Of a DNA stretch of 64,000 nt, positions 26,117 to 33,728 are shown one piece after another. The stretch is from CAYFXE01 sp964347035 (GTDB lineage Bacteria > Acidobacteriota > Aminicenantia > Aminicenantales > Aminicenantaceae): assembly GCA_964347035.1 (NCBI GenBank), contig CAYFXE010000009.1, positions 13,173 through 77,172 of the forward strand, written 5' to 3'. The position numbers were made by a program, and so were the translations under genes. The notes beneath the pieces were generated by a model. That model ran no database searches and had not been told where the DNA came from. It saw only the letters and a list, made by a program, of their open reading frames with translations. Every line of letters begins with the position of its first letter. Within the stretch, counting starts at the first letter, position 1.

Positions 26117-26191
26117 TGGTAGGCGCGGAGGGTATCGAACCCTCGACCTCTTCCGCGTCAAGGAAGCACTCTACCACTGAGCTACGCGCCT
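26117..26191 (-). tRNA. tRNA-Val (GAC)
   Basis: 75 bases with encoded CCA. Acceptor AGGCGCG/CGCGCCT pairs fully; D arm GCTC/GAGT; anticodon stem CTTCC/GGAAG with loop TTGACGC, so the anticodon is GAC (26159-26157); T arm GAGGG-TTCGATA-CCCTC; discriminator A. A perfect -35 promoter lies just upstream. Confidence 0.95.
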
Positions 26192-26205
26192 ACTATACAA
26201 GGATA

Positions 26206-26235
26206 TATATAAATCATTTCCTCTTTAACTGTCAA
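26206..26235 (-). promoter_or_regulatory. Promoter of tRNA-Val and probably thrS
   Basis: Minus strand TTGACA (26235-26230), 18-base spacer, TATATA (26211-26206), or TTATAT with 17. The -10 ends 14 bases before the tRNA 5' end. Confidence 0.7.
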
Positions 26236-26248
26236 CCGCACCTTGGGT

Positions 26249-26372
26249 CAGTGACTCATTAACACCGTCACTCAGTCACTCAGGAAGAGATAAAAAGAAA
26301 TCTTTATCTCGCTGCATCACGGAGTAACTGAGTTGCTAAATTTTCTTGTCTTGCTGAGTTAAGGTGTCACTG
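26249..26372. repeat. Palindromic element between tRNA-Val and the phosphoesterase gene
   Basis: Imperfect 15-base arms CAGTGACTCATTAAC (26249-26263) and GTTAAGGTGTCACTG (26358-26372), 11 of 15 paired. Inside are the direct repeat GTCACTCA-GTCACTCA, an inner hairpin GAGATAAA/TTTATCTC (26287-26294/26303-26310) and CTGAGT copies. It contains no ORF. Confidence 0.5.
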
Positions 26373-26412
26373 GTTGGCCTCTTGAATAATAGACAAAAAA
26401 GAATTATAAAAC

Positions 26413-26431
26413 ATATGAAGGTCTGACCCTG
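26413..26431. repeat. Single end of the GGGGTCAG element family (element 3)
   Basis: TATGAAGGTCTGACCCT matches the inner-facing right arm of element 1. A matching left arm is not clear; TTGGGTCAG at 26244-26252 may be a decayed one. It ends directly at the ATG of the next gene. Confidence 0.6.
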
Positions 26432-26914
26432 ATGATCGGTATTATGGCAGACTCCCACGATAATGTTCCCTTTATCCAAAAAGCCGTCCGTCTCTTCCAG
26501 GTTGCCGAGTGTCAGTTGGTGATCCATGCCGGAGATTTGGTTGCTCCTTTTTCTGCGAGGCCGTTGGAGGATCTCACCTGTCCGGTGAATGCTGTCTTCG
26601 GCAACTGCGATGGAGAGAAGAGGGGTTTAAAAAAGGCCTTTGGATCACTAGGAGAAATCAAACAAGCCCCGTTTATCTTCACCTTCGTTGACCTCAAATT
26701 CCTGATCAGTCATCTCCATACACCCGTAGAATCTTATGCTTTGTCCGGGAAATATGACGTCATCGTCTTCGGGCATACGCATCAACCAGAAATCGGCCGG
26801 GAAAACGAGGCCCTTCTTATAAATCCGGGCGAAACAGGGGGATGGTTAACGGGGAAAAGCACGGTCGTGCTCCTCGATCCCAAGACGATGGATGTAGAGG
26901 TCATCCCCCTCTGA
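26432..26914 (+). CDS. YfcE/MJ0936-type metallophosphoesterase
   Basis: 160 residues with the calcineurin-like metal set: D7 and H9 in MADSHDN, HAGDL near 33, GNCD (Asn) near 58, SHLH near 92, and GHTHQPE near 113. Family members hydrolyse cyclic phosphodiesters in vitro; physiological substrate unknown. The only ribosome-binding candidate, GAAGGT, lies inside the inverted-repeat end immediately upstream, about 10 bases from the ATG. The ORF is intact. Confidence 0.88.
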   Translation: MIGIMADSHDNVPFIQKAVRLFQVAECQLVIHAGDLVAPFSARPLEDLTCPVNAVFGNCDGEKRGLKKAFGSLGEIKQAPFIFTFVDLKFLISHLHTPVESYALSGKYDVIVFGHTHQPEIGRENEALLINPGETGGWLTGKSTVVLLDPKTMDVEVIPL

Positions 26915-26935
26915 ACTTGGAAACAGGAGGATGTG

Positions 26936-27097
26936 ATGTCTCCTAGAGGAATCGATAAACGACAGAAGCCAGCCTGGCAGAAACTCCGGAAGCCTATTCC
27001 TCCTCCCCCGAAACCTGCTCTCCTCAAAAAAAGGCCCAAGAAGAAAAAAAAAGCAACTCATTCGGGGTCACTCATTCGGGGTCAGACTTCATCGTGA
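26936..27097 (+). CDS. Small basic proline-rich ORF, hypothetical
   Basis: 53 residues starting MSPRGIDKRQKPAWQKLRKP with AGGAGG 5-6 bases upstream, following the phosphoesterase gene by 21 bases. It is very basic (a run of lysines at 31-39) and proline-rich (PIPPPPKP). The last ~12 residues (HSGSLIRGQTSS) are encoded by inverted-repeat element 4 and its 14-base tandem duplication, so the original C-terminus has probably been replaced. No family is recognised. Confidence 0.4.
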   Translation: MSPRGIDKRQKPAWQKLRKPIPPPPKPALLKKRPKKKKKATHSGSLIRGQTSS

Positions 27098-27156
27098 AGG
27101 ATAGACAAAGAAAATGATTTTGACCGTGGCTATACATGATAGCGAAGCCTGACCCA
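27078..27156. repeat. GGGGTCAG-ended inverted-repeat element 4
   Basis: Left end GGGGTCAGACTTC (27078-27090), right end GAAGCCTGACCCA (27144-27156), 11 of 13 paired. The left end is preceded by a 14-base tandem duplication CTCATTCGGGGTCA (27057-27070 and 27071-27084). Confidence 0.65.
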
Positions 27157-27161
27157 ATAGG

Positions 27162-27190
27162 TTGAGAGGAACTCCTGATTTTGCTATACT
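27162..27190 (+). promoter_or_regulatory. Promoter of the GTPase-arcC-argF operon
   Basis: TTGAGA (27162-27167), 17-base spacer, TATACT (27185-27190); each hexamer has one mismatch. A small hairpin ATCCTT...AAGGAT follows in the 60-base leader. Confidence 0.65.
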
Positions 27191-27252
27191 TTAGTTTTCT
27201 TTTTTGATCCTTTCGTTAAGGATAACTTTAATGATTCAGGACTAACAACAAA

Positions 27253-28566
27253 ATGTCTGTAATGAAAAACGTGATTATCATGGGTGCAGCCGGGAGAGAT
27301 TTCCACAATTTCAATGTCTTCTTCAGAAATAATGAAAATTTCCGTGTCGTCGCCTTCACGGCGACTCAAATTCCTGATATCGAGGATAGGAAATACCCTT
27401 CAGCCCTTTCAGGAAAACTCTACCCAGAGGGCATTCCTATCTTTCCCGAAGAGCGGTTGCCTTCCCTCATCAGAGAGTACGGAGTCGATGAGGTTTATTT
27501 TTCTTACAGCGACGTCTCTCACGAATATGTCATGCATAAAGCCTCCGAGGTTATGGCCGCTGGAGCAAGCTATGCCCTTCTGGGTCCTCGAGAGACGATG
27601 ATTCAGAGTCGACTTCCCGTGATTTCTGTGTGTGCCGTAAGAACAGGGAGTGGGAAAAGCCAAACGAGTCGGAAAATCGCGCTGATTCTCAAAGAAAAGG
27701 GAAGACGGGTGGTCGTCATCCGCCATCCCATGCCCTACGGAGATTTGGCCAAGCAGAAAGTCCAACGTTTTTCCAGCTACGAAGATATGATTGAGCAAGA
27801 GTGCACTATTGAAGAAATGGAAGAATACGAGCCTCATATTAAGAATGGCATAGTCGTCTTCTCCGGAGTGGATTATGAAGCCATCCTTCGACAGGCTGAG
27901 GAGGAGGCCGACATCATCCTCTGGGACGGAGGGAACAACGATTTCTCTTTCTACAAGGCCGACTTGGAGATCGTTGTCGCCGATCCCCACCGTCCCGGCC
28001 ATGAACTGCTTTACCATCCAGGAGAGACCAATTTCCGGAGAGCTGATGTCATTATCATCAACAAGATCGACAGCGCCGAAAAAGAAAAAGTCAAGCACGT
28101 GTTGAACAACATCAAAACCTATAATCCAGAGGCAACTGTGATTCGAGCCAATTCCTCAATCTTCGCCGAAGATGGGAAAGAGATTGCAGGGAAGAAGGTT
28201 CTCGTCATCGAGGATGGACCGACCCTGACCCACGGGGAAATGCCCTATGGAGCTGGGGTTATTGCTGCCACCAAATACGGGGCGGCCCGAATCATCGACC
28301 CTAGACCGTATGCGGTCGGGAGTATCCGGAAAGCATTCCAAAAATTCACTCACCTCGACAGAGTGCTTCCGGCTATGGGCTACGGAAAAGAACAGATCGA
28401 TGAGCTGACTCAGACCATCGAAAAGGTCAACTGCGAGCTCGTGGTCGGGGCAACACCCATCGATCTTTCTCGGTTGATCCAGACCAACAAAAGAATCATC
28501 CGCGTGACTTACGAGTTAGAAGAGATTGGTTCTCCTGATCTTCAACAGATCCTCAAGGAATTTTGA
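27253..28566 (+). CDS. COG2403 GTPase, cyclic 2,3-diphosphoglycerate synthase-like
   Basis: 437 residues. An N-terminal Rossmann-like region (VIIMGAAGRDFHNFNVFFRNN) is followed by a P-loop RTGSGKSQTS (130-139), an acidic motif WDGGNND near 222, and the G4-like NKID near 275. These are features of the COG2403 family, whose one studied member makes cyclic 2,3-diphosphoglycerate in a methanogen. Here it is the first gene of an operon with arcC (start overlaps its stop, TGATG) and argF, so a role in carbamoyl-phosphate or arginine metabolism is more likely than cDPG synthesis. That is inference from context only. Confidence 0.8.
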   Translation: MSVMKNVIIMGAAGRDFHNFNVFFRNNENFRVVAFTATQIPDIEDRKYPSALSGKLYPEGIPIFPEERLPSLIREYGVDEVYFSYSDVSHEYVMHKASEVMAAGASYALLGPRETMIQSRLPVISVCAVRTGSGKSQTSRKIALILKEKGRRVVVIRHPMPYGDLAKQKVQRFSSYEDMIEQECTIEEMEEYEPHIKNGIVVFSGVDYEAILRQAEEEADIILWDGGNNDFSFYKADLEIVVADPHRPGHELLYHPGETNFRRADVIIINKIDSAEKEKVKHVLNNIKTYNPEATVIRANSSIFAEDGKEIAGKKVLVIEDGPTLTHGEMPYGAGVIAATKYGAARIIDPRPYAVGSIRKAFQKFTHLDRVLPAMGYGKEQIDELTQTIEKVNCELVVGATPIDLSRLIQTNKRIIRVTYELEEIGSPDLQQILKEF

Positions 28567-29516
28567 TGAAAAGAAAAACAGCTCTGATAGCCTTTGGCGG
28601 AAACGCCATCCTCCCAAATAACCAGAGAGGGCTACAATCCGAACAGATGAAAAACGCCCAGAAGGCCGCCCGTTTGATGATCCACGTGGTGAAAAAGGGG
28701 TTTGATCTGATCATCGTCCACGGCAACGGTCCCCAGGTGGGGAATCTCCTTATTCAGATGGAAGAAGCGGTGACCAAGATTCCTCCGTTCTCTCTGGAAG
28801 TCTGTGACGCCATGACTGAGGGGAGCATGGGTTTTATGCTCGAGAAGGCCCTCATCAACGAACTGCGCCGGAACTCTCTGGATAAGGAAGTCGCTACCCT
28901 GGTTACTCAAGTAGTCGTCGACAGAGAGGACAATGCTTTCGAGAATCCCACTAAACCCATCGGGCCTTTCTACACAAAATACAGAGCCCAGATGCTCGCC
29001 CGCCAGAAGAAATGGACGATGATCGAGGATGCGGGGCGCGGCTATCGAAAAGTGGTATCCTCGCCCAAGCCTATAGACATTGTTCCTAAAAGGATCATCC
29101 GCGATTTAGTCCGTTCAGGAAAAATCGTTATCACGGCCGGCGGAGGAGGCATCCCAGTCATTATCAACGGAAACGGCGTTTTCCAGGGTGTCGAAGCTGT
29201 TATCGATAAAGACTATGCCGCCGGCCTGATTGCCAGCGAGGTCAAAGTCGATCTTTTCATTATCCTGACCAACGTGGAGCGGGTTTACTTGAATTATGGA
29301 CAGCCCGATCAAGAGCCCCTCCCCGTGATGAGTGTCGATCAAGCCCGCGCCTATCTCGAAGAAGGGCAATTCCCAGAAGGATCGATGGGGCCGAAGATAA
29401 GGGCAGCGATCGATTTCATCCAGAATGGCGGTAAAGAAGTCCTGATCACCTCAGCAAATACCCTGAAGGCCGCCTTAATCAACCGTTCAGGGACAACAAT
29501 CAAAGCGATGATCTAG
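28566..29516 (+). CDS. arcC: Carbamate kinase
   Basis: 316 residues from ATG 28566, overlapping the GTPase stop. Family motifs: LIAFGGNAILPN at the start, VHGNGPQVGNLLIQME near 55, AGGGGIPVI near 195, and the C-terminal GSMGPKIRAAIDFI. It catalyses the reversible transfer between carbamoyl phosphate plus ADP and carbamate plus ATP. Next to an ornithine carbamoyltransferase it points to ATP formation from citrulline or a related carbamoyl compound. argF starts 9 bases downstream behind GGAGG. Confidence 0.93.
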   Translation: MKRKTALIAFGGNAILPNNQRGLQSEQMKNAQKAARLMIHVVKKGFDLIIVHGNGPQVGNLLIQMEEAVTKIPPFSLEVCDAMTEGSMGFMLEKALINELRRNSLDKEVATLVTQVVVDREDNAFENPTKPIGPFYTKYRAQMLARQKKWTMIEDAGRGYRKVVSSPKPIDIVPKRIIRDLVRSGKIVITAGGGGIPVIINGNGVFQGVEAVIDKDYAAGLIASEVKVDLFIILTNVERVYLNYGQPDQEPLPVMSVDQARAYLEEGQFPEGSMGPKIRAAIDFIQNGGKEVLITSANTLKAALINRSGTTIKAMI

Positions 29517-29525
29517 GAGGTCGGA

Positions 29526-30449
29526 ATGCTCGAGGATTTTCTTTCCATCCACGATCTGAGCCTGTATGAATTCTACCAGATCTTGGACATGACTCAAGAC
29601 ATCAAGGAACATCCTCAACGCTTCCGGAATCAACTGAAAGATAAAATCTTGGCGATGGTCTTCGAGAAACCGTCTCTCCGAACTCGGGTGACGTTTGAAG
29701 TGGGGATGCTAGAGCTTGGAGGCGAAGCCGTCTATCTGAGTCCTTCCGATATTCGACTGGNNNNNNNNNNCTATGACGTGGGCAAAAACCTGGAGCGATG
29801 GGTGGATGGTATCATGATCAGAACCTTTGGCCATCAGATTGCCCTCGATCTCGCTCAAGCGTGTCACATTCCTGTCATCAATGCCTTGACCGACCTTCTT
29901 CATCCCTGCCAGGCGATGGCCGACTTCTTCACTCTAAGAGAAAAAAAGGGGAATCTGACAAACCTTAAGCTGGCCTATATCGGAGATGGAAACAACGTCT
30001 GTCACAGTCTCCTGATGGCCTCGGCCAAGGCCGGGAGCGAAATGATCGTCGCCACACCAGAGGGATTCGAGCCTAAACCTGAGATACTCAAACAAGCCGA
30101 GGAAGACGCCCAAGAAACGGGAGCTCGTTTCTGGTTGACAAACAACCCTCATGATGCCGCAGAGGGAGCGGATGTGATCTACACCGATACCTGGACTTCG
30201 ATGGGCCAGGAGGAAGAAAAGAAAAGCAGGGCTACGCTTTTCGCTCATTTCCAAATCAACGGGAAATTGATGGCCAGAGCCAAAGAAGATGCGGTTTTTA
30301 TGCATTGTCTCCCCGCTCACCGAGGGGAAGAAGTGACGGACGAAGTCATGGATTCTTCCCAATCCATCGTCTTCGACCAAGCCGAAAATAGACTTCACGT
30401 TCAAAAAATCATTATGATATTATTAATGGGGACGAAAAAAAGACGATGA
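29526..30449 (+). CDS. argF: Ornithine carbamoyltransferase (with gap)
   Basis: About 307 residues. Carbamoyl-phosphate motif EKPSLRTRVTFE near 48, HPCQAMAD near 127, the ornithine-binding DTWTSMGQE near 222, and HCLPAHRGEEV near 262 with the catalytic Cys. A 10-N gap follows SPSDIRL; about six residues (the GxRE loop) are lost. It is paired with arcC; direction (arginine synthesis or citrulline breakdown) cannot be told. No arcA or agmatine deiminase gene is seen here. The last 4 bases overlap the next gene. Confidence 0.9.
   Translation: MLEDFLSIHDLSLYEFYQILDMTQDIKEHPQRFRNQLKDKILAMVFEKPSLRTRVTFEVGMLELGGEAVYLSPSDIRLXXXXYDVGKNLERWVDGIMIRTFGHQIALDLAQACHIPVINALTDLLHPCQAMADFFTLREKKGNLTNLKLAYIGDGNNVCHSLLMASAKAGSEMIVATPEGFEPKPEILKQAEEDAQETGARFWLTNNPHDAAEGADVIYTDTWTSMGQEEEKKSRATLFAHFQINGKLMARAKEDAVFMHCLPAHRGEEVTDEVMDSSQSIVFDQAENRLHVQKIIMILLMGTKKRR
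29761..29770. other. Assembly gap (10 N) inside argF
   Basis: Ten N within the carbamoyl-phosphate loop region. Confidence 0.95.
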
Positions 30450-32634
30450 ATCAAGATTACGAAGGCACCACCATAGAAGATAAAGACCTGGAATTCATAG
30501 AAGCGGAATTCTCTAAATCTGGTCACCCAATCACTCTTCAAGAACTCACCAGAAAACTGGCCTACAAGAAATCATCCTCTCAACTCGCGCAAGAAGTCAA
30601 AATATATGATCCATATTGTCAGTATGATATCGGCGATCTCATCTACAAGGAATACGATGAACCCCTGATGGTGAGCAGCAAGGGTGTGGAGCCCTTCAAA
30701 GGAGGAATCGTCCTCACCGTCATCAATAAAATCGCCTATGATAATTTTAACTGTGAAATGCTCGAGGTCGACTACGCCGGAGGAGGCGTCTTCAGGAAGC
30801 ATATCGAATATATGAAGAAAACTAACACACAAGTCCTCCTGCCGGGCAATCTCGAAGGAAAAGCTCTCGCCCCCAAGGTCCTTAAGAAGGAAGAAGATCC
30901 TAGGCTTGAAGAGCTTCCGATGACAGATAAAGACTTGAAAAAGCTGGAAAAGAATCTTAAATCTGCCCTCCTCAAATCTTCCAAATTCTTCAGCTGGAAT
31001 GAATTCTGGCAACTCAAAGAAAAACAAATCCAGATCGGAGAGGATAAGATAAAGGAAATTGAACATTACCTTTCAGAGACAAAACTCTCAGCTGAGACTC
31101 CTGAACTAGTCTCCCGCATCTATAACCTGAGCCTAGAGGAGGAGTCTTTACCTCTCTATTGTCTTAGCTTGAACTATTCGCTAGATAAAAAATGGAAGAA
31201 ATCCTTTGTCTATGTCTCTCCCCATAATTGGGGAAAATGGAACTTGAAGGACACGCTGAACTCTTTTCTTGCGGATTTACCCCTATCAGCTTCCAAAGCC
31301 AAACTCCCCTCCTTCGATCAGGAAAAGGAACCGATGACAAAATCTTCCCAGGAATTTCCCCTCAAGCTCTATCTGAGCTGGAGAGAAATTCTATCAGGAG
31401 GGCTGAAGGTTCCTAGGAGCATCAACAAACACTTATCCCAGGCAAGAGAGTACATTTTTACCGATGCCGAAGCCGAAAAAGACTACATGGTCTACTATTA
31501 CCCCTCCTCACATTTCTTTTGCGGGCTCAAGGAATTTTATGAGACTCACAACGTCCCTCAAGGAGCCAGCTTGACCCTGGAGAGGAAAGGCCTGACTCAT
31601 TTTCACTTTTGGATCAAGAAGTCCAAGAAAAAGCTCTCTGTATCCAAAATTACCTATGATTCAAAGAAGGATAAATTCGAGTCATCAGGTGAAGAGGTGT
31701 TTACCTTTGCCCTCCCAAACAAGATTATTCATCTCCAAAGAGAAACCCTCCAGAAGCTCTTTGGCCTCTATAATCAAAGACGAAATCTTAACCTGAGAGA
31801 GCTTCTTTTTCTTGTCCATAAAACCTTTGGTATGGATGGAGATAAATACTCGCTCCACTATCTTCGGGCCTATCATCTCGTGGATGTCTTGAAGCGAACA
31901 TCAGAGGATGACGTCGAGAGGACTCTTCTCAACACGGCCGAATTTAGCAGGTCAGAAAAAAAGAAAGGAATTTTTCTCTACCAAGAGAAAATTGAGATAG
32001 AAAAAGAAAAGGAGATGGAGATTCCTCCAGAGATACCTGCTGAGCTCATTCCCGAAGAAATCGTCGAAAAAGCTCCTCCTGAAGCCCCTCCCGCAGAAAT
32101 CACACCTCTGCAACTGGAAGGAGAGAGAGAAGAAGCCCTTAGGACGGAAGCACCCCTAGAAGCTCCGCGAGCAGAGATTAGGGAACCAATGGAAGAGGAG
32201 AGGCCAGTTCCTCCAAAAAGAGAAAAAGAAATCAGGAAAAAGAAACCTAAAGCAAGACCTGAGGCAGAGAGAGCTGACCGACGCAGGAAAAGAGAACGTC
32301 GACTCATCGAAGAGAAAATAGAGCTGGAAGAATCTGAACAAGAAGCCTTGATTGCTGTGAAAGCCGAAGAGAAAAAAGAGGTCGAAGAAGTGAGACTAGA
32401 GGCTCGCCCTAAGGAAAAGAAAAAAGAGTATAAGGCCTATGTCTCAGAGGAACCTGTCTTCGGGGTCTTTGCCGAAAAGCTGAAAACAGCCCTGGATAAG
32501 AAGGACAAGAAAAAGAACACCTGGAAAGAGGGAGATAAGGTCAAGAAATGCATGGACTGTCACAATGAGCCCACGATCAAAGGCGAAAAGAAGCTGNNNN
32601 NNNNNNGAAAAATAAAGACAAAAAGAAAAAATAG
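30446..32634 (+). CDS. Large unknown protein with charged C-terminal half and CxxC motif
   Basis: About 730 residues, overlapping argF by 4 bases. I do not recognise a family. The N-terminus (EDKDLEFIEAEFSKSGHPITLQELTRKLAY) looks like a helix-turn-helix. A beta-rich part follows (QYDIGDLIYKEYDEPLM, FKGGIVLTVINKIAYDNFNCEMLEVDYAGGGVFRKHIEYMKK), then a mixed region to ~510. Residues ~515-690 are glutamate/lysine/proline-rich and probably disordered or coiled. Near the end is KKCMDCHNEP. A 10-N gap (32597-32606) hides the true frame; reading KNKDKKKK to TAG at 32634 avoids overlap with the opposing gene, but a frame to 32659 is also open. It is cytoplasmic, having no signal. Confidence 0.7.
32597..32606. 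other. Assembly gap (10 N) near the 3' end of the unknown gene
   Basis: Ten N; the frame beyond is uncertain. Confidence 0.95.
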
Positions 32635-32639
32635 GTCTG

Positions 32640-33728
32640 CTATAAGATCTCTCGTCTAGGCCCCTTTCTTCGGGTCACTCCCATCTGATCCAGTAATTCC
32701 AACAGCGGGATGGCGTATTTACGGCTCAAGCCTGTCATATTTTTAAAATCTAAGACTGTAAGTTCTCTCTTTCCTGAATTTTGAACCTGAAAAACGATCT
32801 CATCCAACCATCGAGAGTGAATTAGAAACCCGTCCTTCCCCTGAATAACTTTTTTTCTTTCGATCAGTAGTTCGAGCAAGCGGTTTAACCTCACCGGAGA
32901 TAGCCGAAACGTTCGGCGCAAATCTTCGATGGAGACGGAGTGGAATTCTCCTTTGTAGCACATCTCTTCCAGTTGATGCAAAACTCTTTCCTCCTGAGGA
33001 GAAAGAGTCCACTCAAAATCGATAAGGGAGATGGCGTTCTCGAGCAGCCTAATCTTTTGCTCTTTGGCCAGACGTTTATAAACCAAAGCCAGAATTCTCT
33101 GATCGGCATCGAATCGCTTCTGAATTCTATCCAGCGAAGCTCCCAGTTCTCCCGGATGCTTCTCGTGATAAGAGGAGAGATAGGCAAGAATCTTTTGACA
33201 GAGATAATCAAAGCTCTGCTTCGAGACAAGGAAAAGAGGAGTAAAAGAAAGGATACGCAGCTTCCCGCTGGCTTCCAATCCTTTGCTGAGAGAAAGCAGT
33301 TTGGCTCGGCTCAGTCCAGAAAACTCTCTCGCTTCTTTCTCCCTGAGGCCCTTCGTCCCCTTTTTCAGAACGAGAGCGCCCAGCATGTCTCTCTCATCTC
33401 CGAGAAGTCTGGACAGGAATTCTGTTTTCTTCTTGACCTTTTTTCCTCTCGCTTTCTCCGAGTGCGGGTTTAAAACCCTTCCCTCACCGAGAAAATTCTT
33501 TCTCCTGGGTTCTCGAACTCTGAATCCGTCTCCCCATCGCACCCTGATAGGCTTTCCCGTCAATATTCTGACAAAAAACTTTTCCTGCTGAGGCACTCGG
33601 GATTGCTCATAATAAGAAATCGAAGCCGAAGTCTTCGCCTCCTCGAAGATGACCATCGCGTCGATCGATCTTTTCACTCCCTTGGGGAAAAAATCGACAA
33701 CGGCATCGAATTCCGAAGTATTCATCAT
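32640..33728 (-). CDS. SelB-like protein lacking the GTPase domain
   Basis: 362 residues. The C-terminus matches the SelB winged-helix signature (ELTVLDFKNMTGLSRKYAIPLLELLDQMGVTRRKGPRREIL). Further winged-helix repeats precede it, and residues 1-95 resemble SelB domain III ending in a GDGFRVREP...LGEGRVLNP strand. The G domain and domain II (about 250 residues with GxxxxGKS, DTPGH, NKxD) are missing. The ATG overlaps the rnr stop (ATGA), so this is a coupled gene rather than a gap-truncated one. No selA, selC or selD is seen. It may bind RNA hairpins as SelB WH domains do; a role in selenocysteine insertion is not supported. Confidence 0.75.
   Translation of the reverse strand: MMNTSEFDAVVDFFPKGVKRSIDAMVIFEEAKTSASISYYEQSRVPQQEKFFVRILTGKPIRVRWGDGFRVREPRRKNFLGEGRVLNPHSEKARGKKVKKKTEFLSRLLGDERDMLGALVLKKGTKGLREKEAREFSGLSRAKLLSLSKGLEASGKLRILSFTPLFLVSKQSFDYLCQKILAYLSSYHEKHPGELGASLDRIQKRFDADQRILALVYKRLAKEQKIRLLENAISLIDFEWTLSPQEERVLHQLEEMCYKGEFHSVSIEDLRRTFRLSPVRLNRLLELLIERKKVIQGKDGFLIHSRWLDEIVFQVQNSGKRELTVLDFKNMTGLSRKYAIPLLELLDQMGVTRRKGPRREIL

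Noticed and set aside
32553..32570. CxxCH as a heme c site in the large unknown protein
   Set aside because: The protein has no signal peptide and only one such motif in a Lys/Glu-rich tail; a zinc site or chance is likelier.
32640..33728. Evidence for selenocysteine use
   Set aside because: No selA, selC or selD, no in-frame TGA and no SECIS-like hairpin beside a selenoprotein gene were seen.
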